Position numbers and translations under genes: made by a program. Under the pieces are notes generated by a model. It saw only the letters and a program-made list of their open reading frames with translations, had not been told where the DNA came from and searched no databases. This document shows positions 25,901 through 35,894 of a DNA stretch of 64,000 nt, one piece after another. The DNA is from Viola odorata (Eukaryota; Streptophyta; Magnoliopsida; Malpighiales; Violaceae). Each line of letters starts with the position of its first letter. Position 1 is the first letter of the stretch. The stretch lies in the NCBI GenBank assembly GCA_963691705.1, contig OY829538.1, forward strand, positions 74,096,781 through 74,160,780, read 5' to 3'.

Positions 25901-26806
25901 CACCACAAACTCCTCCCCATTATCAAGATTCTTAATGGTACAGACTTCAGCAGCAGTCTCTTCCACACCATTACATTCTACTTCCTCCACAAACTCCCCC
26001 GCCACATTCCCCCAGTTCCCATTAGACTCAGATCTACTCCCATCCACTTTTCTTCCACTTTGCTTACCCGAAGGTGGCTTATTAGGCGACTGCGAAGAAG
26101 AGCAAGAAGAATTCCCGTTACTCAACCTCTTGCTCCCAACAACGGTATCACCAATGTTTCTCCCCTTATCACCACAATCCCAATTATTATCATTACTATT
26201 ATAAATATTAATGTTATTATCATTACTATTTACACTTAACAATGAAGAAGAAGAACAACAAGAAGCAAAACTATCGGCACCACCCACTCTATCATTCTCA
26301 CGCTCATCGCTACAATATTTATCATCTCCGTCCTCGTCATCATTATTACGATCTAACGGTGCAGTAGAAGCACCATCAGATTTGGATCGGACCATAGTAG
26401 TACTGGGCCCCAGCCGGGTCAAACGATCCGACGAGGAGGAGCGGTTAAAAAAGGATTCGGGTTTGGAGCGGGAGAGGGAGGGGTCAGAGCTAAGGCCCAT
26501 CTGATGAAGAAGTCGCTGGCGGCGTTCGGATATGGAAGCGGGTTGGGAGATCCAAACATCATAATTAGTGAATTTAAGGTGAGAAGTATTAGTGTTGGGA
26601 GGGGAGTCGGAGCGGGTACCGGCCGGGTTCTGGTCAGGATCGGAGTCGGAGTTGGAAGTGGAGCAGGAGCAAGAGGAGGAAGCAATGCGATCGCGAGTGT
26701 CGTAGAAATTCTCTTCCTCCTCCTCTTCTTCTTCTTCCTCTTCGTCCTCTTCTTCTTCTTCGCTGTCGTCGTTTTTAGAGTTGTCCTTGTTGGCGTATCT
26801 GCTCAT
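19967..26806 (-). CDS. WD repeat-containing protein 44-like, 7 exons
   Basis: Plant transducin/WD40 protein resembling WDR44 (Rabphilin-11/Rab11-binding protein). Exons in transcript order: 26806-25076, 23210-23120, 22845-22688, 22600-22549, 22452-22370, 21618-21525, 20568-19967, giving 936 residues with all phases consistent. The N terminus has an acidic Glu run (about residues 17-33) and a long disordered Ser/Asn-rich region. WD repeats start near residue 470 ([13 protein letters not shown] to VIHVWQ) and continue with [51 protein letters not shown] and [10 protein letters not shown]. The basic insert [15 protein letters not shown], typical of this plant subfamily, lies between two blades. 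The first intron is 1.9 kb. The role in plants is poorly known; a vesicle-traffic scaffold is an inference from the animal protein. MULE-A lies beyond its 3' end and MULE-B upstream. Confidence 0.9.
23563..23582. repeat. (AC)n microsatellite in intron 1 of the WDR44-like gene
   Basis: About ten uninterrupted AC units inside the first intron. Confidence 0.9.
24604..24627. repeat. (GA)n microsatellite in intron 1 of the WDR44-like gene
   Basis: About twelve GA units inside the first intron. Confidence 0.9.
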
Positions 26807-27160
26807 GGTTTTGCTGCCGCGGTCATTGTGGGCGAGGGAGGAACTTCATTTCACCTCATCTCATCTCCATTATAGTTACATTCCCATTCCCATTGGCATT
26901 CCCATTCCCGCTTCCGTTTCCGTATTGACTGTTCAGTTAAAACGGAAACGAGAAACGGTTGTGAAGCGTCGTGGGGGAGGAACGGGCAGTTTTATTGGGT
27001 TGTCGGATCGGGTTTGGGTGGATCGGAAGGAAGTCCGATCCGATGAGAGGGAGGGGGCGACGCCCGATGCGGTGGTTTTTGTGGTGGTGGGGGGGAGAGA
27101 GAAAAGGGGTTTGCTGGAGTTTTGGTGATGTTTTTGTGTGGGGAGAAGTGAGAGCGAGAG

Positions 27161-27200
<40 letters not shown>

Positions 27201-28011
27201 CCACTACTGGTGAATGGTGTGTGATGCTAGTTGCGCTTGTTTGTATTCTGTTTTGGTTCGTTTTTAATTTTGATGGTTTTTTCTTGGGGAAAATGTAAAG
27301 TGGGTGGAAAGTAAGGGAAGATAGAACCTTTTTTTTCTCTATTTTTTTTTCCATTTATAAATAAATTAAGTCAATTATTATTATTAAAAGTTCAATAATG
27401 AAGGAAAATAATAATAATTCTACTAAATAAAATATGAAATAAAACCTATTTTAATTAAAGTCTCGATGAAAGGAAAAAAACTAATCCTTCGAGCACCGAA
27501 ATTAGAGATGGATAAATTTTTACTGTTTACCTCGAAACGATCTTATAATTTTACAAATTTTTTACCTTATTAATTTGGATTACAAAATAGAACAACTTGA
27601 TTGGTAGATGTGGCATTTTTCTTTTTTCTTTTTTTCTCTATTGTTTCCATGCCGCCCTTCGAATTAATTAATTAAATAAAAAATGTGATCTTCTAAACTA
27701 TTTTTATTTATTTTTCTTAATGGCCGCCCGGCAATCCAGCTCCATTGAAAGTTCTATGAGCTTTTTTAAAATATATATTTGAAGTGACAAGCCAAATAAA
27801 GCTAAATACTACTACTATTTTGTTCTAACCGTCCGCAGCACACCATAACTTATTAAAGAAATTGATTATCAGATTATCTACTAACTAAAAGATTTTTTTA
27901 AAACGAAAACTAAGTCTTCAAACTTGAAAGAGTTCAAAACATAACTTTAGAAATGAAATTTAAAAGGCAGCAATCGTCGGCGGCTCCTCTACATTAATTT
28001 GGTTGCCATGA
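26807..28011. other. WDR44-like upstream region up to MULE-B
   Basis: The part near the gene (26807-27200) is G-rich on the plus strand and looks like a promoter and leader region; the rest is AT-rich without a credible gene. The frames seen at 26781-27354 are low-complexity products of the GA/CT tract. Confidence 0.5.
27164..27197. repeat. (GA)n tract upstream of the WDR44-like gene
   Basis: A GA run about 360-390 bp upstream of the start codon reads as a CT run on the coding strand. Pyrimidine tracts are common near plant transcription starts, so it may belong to the core promoter or leader. Confidence 0.75.
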
Positions 28012-28020
28012 ATAATAATG
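28012..28020. repeat. MULE-B target site duplication, left copy
   Basis: ATAATAATG directly outside the left inverted repeat, repeated perfectly at 34234-34242. Confidence 0.95.
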
Positions 28021-28255
28021 GAGGTAATAGCATAAAGACCCCCTGTACTATTTTTTAAAACAGAAACCTCCCCTATACTTTAAAAAGTCAAATTGACCTC
28101 CCCTGTACTATCGGTCAGAAGCAAACCGTTAGTCTGAAACAGTCAAACTAACAGAAAGTGCTTTCTGACCTAGGACAGCAGGTTTCCCACTTTTTCTTTC
28201 CCGGTTACAATTAAACAAATTTAAATAACTAAAACCTAAAACTAAAAAGAAACAA
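28021..28255 (+). repeat. MULE-B left terminal inverted repeat (235 bp)
   Basis: Starts GAGGTAATAGCATAAAGACC. Holds CCCTGTACT at 28041, CCCTATACT at 28071 and CCCTGTACT at 28101, exactly 20, 50 and 80 bases from the tip. Pairs with 33999-34233. Confidence 0.96.
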
Positions 28256-28822
28256 TTAAAACCTAAAACTAATTAAACTAATTAAACTAATTAAAACCTA
28301 AAACAAAAAAGAAACCAAACGTCAAAAATTAAAAGGGGAAAACTGGATCGGAGGACAGCGAAGGAAAAGTGAGGGTTGAAGACGGCCGTTCTTGGAAAAG
28401 TGAAGGTTGAAGACATCGAAGGAAAGCAGGAGAAACTCGTTTACTCCATCTTCTTTCCATTACTGACATTGCGAGGTGACGAAGGAAAAGAAGGACCACA
28501 GTAAGGAAAGAAAAGGAGCACGTGCCTTTGTTGTCTCCCTCGCAGAGACAAGGTAAGTGAGTAGTCGATTCTCGTACCCCTTTTTTTGTGTGAAAAGTTG
28601 TCGTTTACTTTAATCGATTTTGGATTATAGAATGCATGCTGAACATGGGACCAATGACTTTTAATTTTTAATATATGTTCTGGGTCCTGAGTCTTTATGG
28701 AAGATGGGACCATGTGCTGGAGTTGGTGTCTATTTGATATTGTTTTAGTTTTGTTGCTGTCGTTTATCGGATATCTTAGGGTTTGTTATTTATTAATATT
28801 GGAGAACAAATGGGGTGACAGG

Positions 28823-31800
28823 ATGCTAATTACTGTCAAGATTTTCATGGGAGGGACATGGATCCTTGTTCCAAACATGCAGTATGTAGATTTTGAAGAA
28901 GAAAGTTTCGAGATTGAGGCTGATAAGCTGACTATGGATTTAATTCATGAGAGAGTGCAGAGAAAAGGATACCATAATGCTCTTCATTATGATGTAAAAT
29001 ACCCCTGGACACCGGTGGAGGAAGGCATAATGGGTATGAGGAAAGAAAAACATGTTAAGCGGATAATTGCTGAGATGATAAGTAATGGGGAGGAGATATT
29101 GGAGGTTTATGTGGAACATGGAGTCCATATTAAGCCCAAACTTGTATACAATGTAGTCAGCAGTAGTGATGAAGATGGTGATGATATGAGTACTGCAGTT
29201 GGTGGTGATGATATGGCTAATGTAGAAGGTGATGGTAGTGCAGATGGTGATGAAATGAGACGTGTAAGTAGACTTTTACACCCCTCTGCAGTTTTAGACC
29301 ACAATGAAGGTGATGGTAGTGCAGATGGTGCAACTAGACTTTTACCCCCCCCCCCTTGCAGTTGTAGACCACAATGAAAGTGTTGGTGGTGCTGCAATCC
29401 ATAGTGAAGGTGTTGGTGGGGAAGATTTTGAAGAAGTAATGGTTGAGAGTTGTCATGATGTTAGTGAGGAAAATGACAGTGTAGGGACTGCAAATATAGA
29501 TGGAGTGGGTGAGCATGGGCCTGCAGATGGGCCAGATGGGCCTGCAGATGGGCCTAGTTGTAGTTACTATGGGCATGGAAGTGAACACTTCAGTGATACT
29601 AGTGATTCCTACTTGAGTGATACTAGTGATTCCTACTTGAGTGATACTAGTGATTCCAACTTCAGTGATACTAGTGATTCCTACTTGAGTGACTTTGTGG
29701 AGTCTGATGAGGAAGAAGAAACAATGTTTGATGTAGAGAATGAGTATGTAAGTATGAATTTTGATGGAGTAGGTGGTGAGCAACCCAGAACCAGAAGTGA
29801 TAGGGTCACTAGGCCACCAATGCCTACTTCTGGTCCACGTGTGCCTGATGTGGAGACTGACTATGAAGACAGTGACCACCTAGACACCCCACCTTGTTCT
29901 GATAGTGAAGAGGAAGCTGCAAGGAGGAACTTTAAATACCCGGAGTTCAATGAAAATAGAGATTTTGGGGCAGAAATGCAGTTGGAGGTGGGAATGAAGT
30001 TTGCAACTGCTACTTTGTTTAGGGAGGCTTTGAAGACTTACGCTATTCAAATTGGGCATGATTACAAGTTTGTGAAAAATGAGAATAGTAGGATCACAGC
30101 TGTTTGCAAGAAACATTGTGGCTGGAGAATACATGCTTCTCCATCGGCAGCCAGGACTTGTTTTCAAGTGAAGACTTTCAAAAGACTTCACTATTGTGGA
30201 AAGGATGTTGAGAATCGAAGGGCAACTGCCAAATGGTTAGCCCATGCATATTTGGCAGATTTCAGGGACAATCCACAAATGGATTTGGAGGTGCTTGCAA
30301 ACAGGGTTAGAAGGGAAAAATTCCTTAAGGTTTCATACTTTAAGTTAGTAAGAGCCAAAAGGATAGCATTGGAATTAATAGAGGGTGAGTATGGACAGCA
30401 GTATAAGCTCTTGTGGAACTATGCTGAGGCTATCAGGAAGTCCAATCCTGGTAGCTCTGTCGTCATTGCTGCTCCAAGTGGTGTGTTCCAAAGTCTGTAT
30501 ATGTGCCTGGATGCTTGTAAGACTGGGTTTTTACAGGGTTGTAGACCCTTCATTGGGATTGATGGATGTCACTTGAAGGGTGCATTCAAAGGACACTTGC
30601 TCTCAGCGATAGGTAAAGATGCAAATGGTAACCTCTTCCCAATAGCGTGGGCAGTGGTGGATTCTGAAAATAAAGATAACTGGTTGTGGTTTTTAGAGAG
30701 ATTGCAGGATGACCTGGGGCCATTGGATAACTTTTGCTTCATGTCTGATAGGCAAAAGGTGAAGTGCAAATCCTTTCCTTATTATTCATATTTGAGTTAT
30801 TATATAGATATCATTCTTACATTTTTCTTATTTTGTAGGGACTGCAAATTATTTTTGATACCTTGTTCAGTGAAGTAGATCACCGTTATTGTGTGAGGCA
30901 CATTTGGTGTAACTTCAAAGGTGAGTTTGGAGGCAAGCAAACAATGAAAGACCTATTGTGGGGTGCAGCAACATCCTATTCAGCCACAAGATTCAACATT
31001 TACATGGAGAAAATCAAGTGTGAGAACCCACTTGCGTATGACTGGCTGAAGAGGATACCACCTCAGAGGTGGTCCAGACATGCATTCAACAGCTGGGTGA
31101 TGTGTGACCTCCTATTGAACAATCTTTGTGAGAGTTTTAATTCCTACATAAGGTAATTTCAACTATTAATTCTTCATATTTGTCTTAAATTATTTAACTT
31201 GTACTGTTAACCTTTTTAACTTGTATACTAATGTATTATTATTTGTAATGGTGTGTAATAGAATTGCAAGAACAAAGCCTATTCTTAGCACTTTGGAGGT
31301 TATTAGAACCTTGTTGATGAAAAGGTTCTACATCAAGTACCAGGGAATGTTGTTGTATGAAGGCATGATATGTCCAAGATGGTTCAACAAAATTGAGAGG
31401 CTAATTCAAGAGTGCCAAGCCTATATTGTGTACCCTCACTCACAGCAAGCAAAGTTTGAGATTGAGCATATGAATGGAGAGAAGAGCATTTGTGACTTGG
31501 AGGGAAGGACTTGCTCTTGCAAGAGGTGGGATATGACTGGAATTCCTTGTATTCATGCCACAGCTGCTTTCTTATTTTTGAGGAAGAATCCTCATGACTA
31601 TGTGCATGACGCCTATAAAAGAACCAGTTTTCTTGAAGCATACAAGGATGGGATTTTGCCAGTGCCTGATCGAACCGAATGGGATGTGGTTGAAGGTCAC
31701 TATGAGATTAAACCTCCTGAACGTATGTTACAAAGTGGAAGGCCTAGGTTAAAGAGAAGAAGGGGGGCTGGCGAGGCAGGTCCACCGGATCCATCAAGAA

Positions 31801-32578
31801 TCAGGAAGTCTGGGTTGATAATGAAGTGCCAAAATTGCAAAGCCAGTGGGCATAATAGGAGGACTTGTCCTCAGCCTAGGAGGCCTGACTTACCACGATC
31901 AAGGAGGAAATTTGTTCCTACACCAACTCAATCAAGCACAGCCAATGAGGGTATTCCTACCCCATCTAATGTTCAGGTAATTTGTATTATTGATGTATTA
32001 CTAATGTATTTGTTTTCCTAATATTAATGTATTATTAATGTATTATTGATGTATTGGTGATGTATTATTGATGTATTATTAATGTATTATTAATGTATTA
32101 TTGATAGGACAATGGTGAGGAAAGAAGGACCACAAGGAGCAGGGCCAAATTTTCAAGAACTGCATCTCCATCAACACCAGAAATGGCTCCCTCAGTCCCA
32201 CATGGCCCTACTCCAACACCAGAAATGTCTCCCTCAGTCCCACATGGGCCTACTCCAACACCAGAAATGTCTCCCTCAGTCCCACATGTGCCTACTCCAA
32301 CCCCAACCCCAACAAGGACTCCACTGAACATTCCCTCAGCAGTACCTCCTTCAAGAAATAATACTCAGACAACAACCAAGAAGAAAAAAGTATGGAGACC
32401 AACTAGCAGCTTCCTCCCTCCCAGGTCGAACACTTCAACTGACATCCCAACAAGGCCTTCACCAAGACCTAGGCCTGATCCACTGTCAAAGAACCATATG
32501 CCACCAAGGACTTTGCCTAGACCTAGGCAGGATCCACTGTCAAAGAACCACATTCCAACAAGGAAATGGATTCCTTGA
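28823..32578 (+). pseudogene. MuDR-type MULE transposase of MULE-B, single homopolymer frameshift
   Basis: DDE transposase. The ATG at 28823 opens the conserved start MLITVKIFMGGTW. The first frame continues to 29377, and the rest is read from about 29355 in the next frame; eleven C at 29345-29355, where ten would keep the frame, account for the break. Further exon borders: 30758/30839, 31152/31262, 31976/32108, stop at 32578. Domains in order: N-terminal PB1-like region, acidic linker with SDTSDSYL repeats, MuDR DNA-binding zinc region (CKKHCGWRIHA), catalytic core with Asp in FIGIDGCHLKG (about 30556), Asp in FMSDRQK (about 30744) and Glu in NNLCESFNSYIR (about 31130), SWIM finger (CSC, then CIH), CCHC knuckle (CQNCKASGHNRRTC) and a Pro/Thr-rich tail ending PTRKWIP. 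A leader intron (28553-28821, donor AAG/GTAAGT) stops one base before the ATG. The single lesion could be a sequencing or assembly error, in which case the gene is intact. Confidence 0.9.
29591..29691 (+). repeat. 24-bp tandem repeat encoding SDTSDSYL (MULE-B transposase)
   Basis: Four consecutive units of 24 bp (plus a partial) expand the acidic Ser/Asp linker. They occupy the same domain position as the 33-bp repeats of MULE-A but have a different sequence. Confidence 0.85.
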
Positions 32579-32619
32579 TTGCTGATCTGAATATGAACAA
32601 ACATGATGGTTGTAGTTGT

Positions 32620-33268
32620 GAACAATGGTTCAGGGTGTATTTTGGTTATGGGTGCAATGTTGTTATTTTGATGCTTTTGGATACTTATGAACAATGGTTC
32701 AGGATGTATTTTGGTTATGGATGTATTTTGGTTATGGGTGAAATGTTGTTATTTTCATGCTTTTGGAGCCTGCAAAAACAATGGTTCAGGATGTATTTTG
32801 GTTATGGGTGAAATGTTGTTATTTTGATGCAAATGTTGTAATTTATTGGTGCAAACGTTGTTATTTTGGGTGAAAATGCATTTAGCGGTTGTATGTTTTG
32901 GTGCAAATGGATTTTTGGTGAAATTGTTGTTATTTTTGGTGAAAATGCATTTAGAGGTTGTAAGTTTTGGTGCAAATGGATTTTTGGTGCAATTGTTGAT
33001 TTACAGGCATTCTGCAGGCTTATTGACACATTTCGCTGGGGGTTGCTGTGCAAAATCCTTTCTTGCCAATGCATATAAACAAGCATATTGACACATTTTG
33101 CAGACGTACGCATATTGACACAAACAAAATGTTGCTCATCGGAATACATGACCCCCTTCCTTTTCCTTCTCTGCATATCCTTTTCCTAAAACCACTGCAT
33201 CTTCATCAACACCAGAAGACATTTCCTTTTCCTAAAACCACTGCATCTTCATCAACACCAGAAGACAT
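32620..33268 (+). repeat. Tandem and dispersed short repeats between the two MULE-B genes
   Basis: Between the stop codons of the convergent genes are three repeat blocks. In 32620-32823 units containing GGTTCAGGATGTATTTTGG recur three times. In about 32870-32995 a unit of about 70 bp containing GAAAATGCATTTAG is duplicated. In 33179-33268 a 46-bp unit occurs twice; its part GCATCTTCATCAACACCAGA is close to the exon 4 coding text near 32162-32182, so it may be a copy of coding sequence. Confidence 0.7.
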
Positions 33269-33416
33269 GACCAAAACATATACCAAAAATGATATCCAAA
33301 ATCCAAAACATAAATCCAAAATCATATCCAAAATCAAAAATATATTCCAACAACATATACAATCGAAAACATCAAACCGTACATATAATCCAAAATTACA
33401 AAATCGTTCATATACT

Positions 33417-33860
33417 TCAAACTCTTAAAATTAAAATTACAATAAAAAAAAACAGAAATATTGAAAGAGATAGCACTACAGACGAATGATAGCCCTTTAA
33501 ATGTGCTTCTGGTTTGCGTTCATCCTTCAGCGCATCCACATACTTCTTCAATTCCTTGCGAGTCACATCACCTTCTTCCTTCATAGCATCGATTAGATCA
33601 CCCTTAAGCGCAACCCATTCACTGATCTCACCTCCACGCACCTCCGACACAGATCCGACCTGAGGGTTGCACCATGCCCAGAATTCACAGTCTCCATTCC
33701 CACATTTGTAATACAAGCGACCTGGGTTTTGAGAAGATTCTGATATTTTGACAGCTGCTCGAACCCCGCACTTGCATGCTTTGTTCTTGTATCGGGGGAG
33801 GACTGATGCACCATTACCAACGCCGGACGACGTGCTTGACCGGTTGCTTGAAGAAGCCAT
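33417..33860 (-). CDS. GRF zinc-finger protein with C-terminal transmembrane segment (MULE-B accessory gene)
   Basis: 147 residues, one exon, no defects. After a Ser-rich start (MASSSNRSSTSSG) the GRF finger lies at about residues 28-65: CKCG, GRLYYKC, then FWAWC. A charged helical linker (ISEWVALKGDLIDAMKEE) follows, and the protein ends in a hydrophobic stretch of about 20 residues (VVLSLSIFLFFFIVILIL). Order and spacing match the MULE-A protein, though much of the linker sequence differs. The ATG lies 138 bp inside the right inverted repeat, so that repeat is the likely promoter. A conserved second gene in two sister elements suggests a selected role, for example in nucleic-acid binding during transposition or in membrane anchoring. 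That role is inferred only. Confidence 0.85.
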   Translation of the reverse strand: MASSSNRSSTSSGVGNGASVLPRYKNKACKCGVRAAVKISESSQNPGRLYYKCGNGDCEFWAWCNPQVGSVSEVRGGEISEWVALKGDLIDAMKEEGDVTRKELKKYVDALKDERKPEAHLKGYHSSVVLSLSIFLFFFIVILILRV

Positions 33861-33998
33861 TCAGATTGATAGAGTGACTGAGAAGATGAACCCTAAAACT
33901 GGACAGATTTTAAGAAGAAATTTGGGGTTAGTAATGTGTATAGTGTATTTATATTAGGTTTTAAGGTTTTATCGTTTTAGGTTTTAATTTCCCATGTT

Positions 33999-34233
33999 TT
34001 GTTTCTTTTTAGTTTTAGGTTTTAGTTATTTAAATTTGTTTAATTGTAACCGGGAAAGAAAAAGTGGGAAACCTGCTGTCCTAGGTCAGAAAGCACTTTC
34101 TGTTAGTTTGACTGTTTCAGACTAACGGTTTGCTTCTGACCGATAGTACAGGGGAGGTCAATTTGACTTTTTAAAGTACAGGGGAGGTTTCTGTTTTAAA
34201 AAATAGTACAGGGGGTCTTTATGCTATTACCTC
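33999..34233 (-). repeat. MULE-B right terminal inverted repeat (235 bp)
   Basis: Reverse complement of 28021-28255 with one mismatch by eye (in the second of the three phased motifs). Confidence 0.96.
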
Positions 34234-34242
34234 ATAATAATG
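34234..34242. repeat. MULE-B target site duplication, right copy
   Basis: ATAATAATG, identical to 28012-28020. Confidence 0.95.
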
Positions 34243-34403
34243 TCGATCAATCGGTGGAAAATTGTTTTACCTTAATTAAAAATTTCAGATTCGAGTCCTG
34301 AATATGTAGCTGTATTAAAATTTATTAGGGGAGTTTTATCGTTTACGTGTCCTGTCCGACTCGAATTGAAAAAAATCGACACCCAATTCGACCAAAAAAA
34401 CTA

Positions 34404-34639
34404 CTCCCTCCGTCCCATATTAATTGTCCACTTTTACTGTTCATGCACGCGTTCGAGGAGGCCGGATGACGCACTATTTGACCTCAAAAACTTTCGAATT
34501 TTTTCTCGAATGTAGGTTAAGGATTAACGTACGTTCGAAAAAAAGTACGAATTTTTTTGGAGTCAAATAATGAATCATTCAGCTTCCTCGAAATACGTAC
34601 ACGAACAGTAAAGTGACAGTTAATATGGGACGGAGGGAG
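34404..34639. mobile_element. Stowaway-type MITE, copy 1 (236 bp)
   Basis: Begins CTCCCTCCGTCCC and ends with the reverse complement GGGACGGAGGGAG, flanked by TA at 34402-34403 and 34640-34641. The whole element folds as one long imperfect hairpin. Its interior (GAGGAGGCCG, GGATTAACGTACGTT, GTCAAATA) recurs in the element at 55382-55618. Non-autonomous Tc1/mariner relative. Confidence 0.92.
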
Positions 34640-35889
34640 TAAAATAATAGTAATTGTTTAGCATTACTAGTTTGGGCTTTTGATTTCGTTCATGTGTTGG
34701 GCTGTTGGGTGGATGTGTGAAGCCCATTGATGATTACCTACAAACAAAGGGTAAGAGCCCCTAGTAGAGGGTAGTGTACGTACAGCTAATGAGCTAAACA
34801 TGTGAAGTGAAGTGGAGGGTACGTCCCTTACTACTGTCCTTCCCTCTTTCCTCCCCACAAATAAATATTGAGTTAGTATATTATACACATGCTGTCCTAG
34901 CCCACTACCCTTAAACTCACGAAATTGAAGGTTACTTACGCCAACGATGGAAGTGCATGTTTGTGACCATTTTTATTCATTAGACATGTTCTTCTTCTTC
35001 TTTTCAAATTCTCAAACGTGTAAGTAACCGTTGTTGGTGCTAGTGTTGATAGTCACTGGTTCGACTCTTTTCGTGTATAGATCGTATAATTACATGTTGA
35101 GGTGTTATTTCTTAACAAGTTAATCCAGTACAATCATGATATTAGGATTTTGATAGTTCATATTAAGAAAAAATTAAAATATGTAGCAATGTGTATAGTC
35201 ATCATCTCTCTCTTAACAAGATACTTATCGATCCATTTATTATTTGTCAGTATCCAACAATACTAAAAGAATATTACTTTTCTACTAAGAAAAAACACAG
35301 AGGATGCTAAGAAATATCTTCAAGTGTGTAAGGGCTATTTATTTTCAAACATTTTTTCATGTAAATCTCAACAAAAAAAAATTATGATCCATAAGTCAAG
35401 AATATACAAAGTTATTCTTTTAATAATTAACTATATCATAACGGGTTTTTTATTATAAGAGAAGTTTAAAGCTTATAAATTATTCGTCATTTTATCATAG
35501 ATTGAACTGAGAACGTATCTCATAAAGAGAGTATACACTAATTAGTTGTGTAATATGAATTTTCTTTCTTCTCTCTTTTTTAAATGCTAGCTACTCCATA
35601 GTTCCATAGTTGCATGTGTGTGCAAGTGCGACAGTACATACATACACAGGCCAGTGCAACTCATAAAGGATAAACAGATCGTAGAGCTCGTATATAGACT
35701 TAGAATACTGAAATATCAAGAAAATAAATTATAAATTGAATACATTTTTGGTAGTCTCGTGTATTCGATCTTTTTTTGTTTTGTTTTTAGGCATCAAGAG
35801 AGAAATAAATAACACACCATCTTATTGAGTCGCGCTTGAAACATATTTTAGGAGATAAAAATGAAAAGATAAGGGGGTATTTGACCGAC
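34640..35889. other. Intergenic region, no gene seen
   Basis: AT-rich DNA between the MITE and a small LTR element. Short frames such as the one at 34667-34888 are not supported by any domain or splice structure. Confidence 0.5.
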
Positions 35890-35894
35890 AACCA

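Larger units (their letters stand above)
28021..34233 (+). mobile_element. MULE-B: complete Mutator-like DNA transposon (6.2 kb)
   Basis: Bounded by 235-bp terminal inverted repeats that differ at one position by eye, with a perfect 9-bp target duplication. It carries a MuDR-type transposase gene (+) from the left end and a GRF zinc-finger gene (-) from the right end, in the same convergent arrangement as MULE-A. The transposase is open except for one frameshift in an 11-C run. The nearly identical ends indicate a recent insertion. It lies about 1.2 kb upstream of the WDR44-like start codon. Confidence 0.97.

Noticed and set aside
25797..26875. Several plus-strand frames of 97-144 codons
   Set aside because: Antisense of the first exon of the WDR44-like gene; no splice or domain support.
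26971..27354. Arg/Glu-rich and Ser/Leu-rich frames near the GA tract
   Set aside because: Translations of the GA/CT microsatellite upstream of the WDR44-like gene.
29107..29879. Minus-strand frames of 96 and 181 codons in MULE-B
   Set aside because: Antisense of the transposase acidic linker; repetitive composition only.
32098..32331. Gly/Val-rich minus-strand frame
   Set aside because: Antisense of the Pro/Thr-rich transposase tail.
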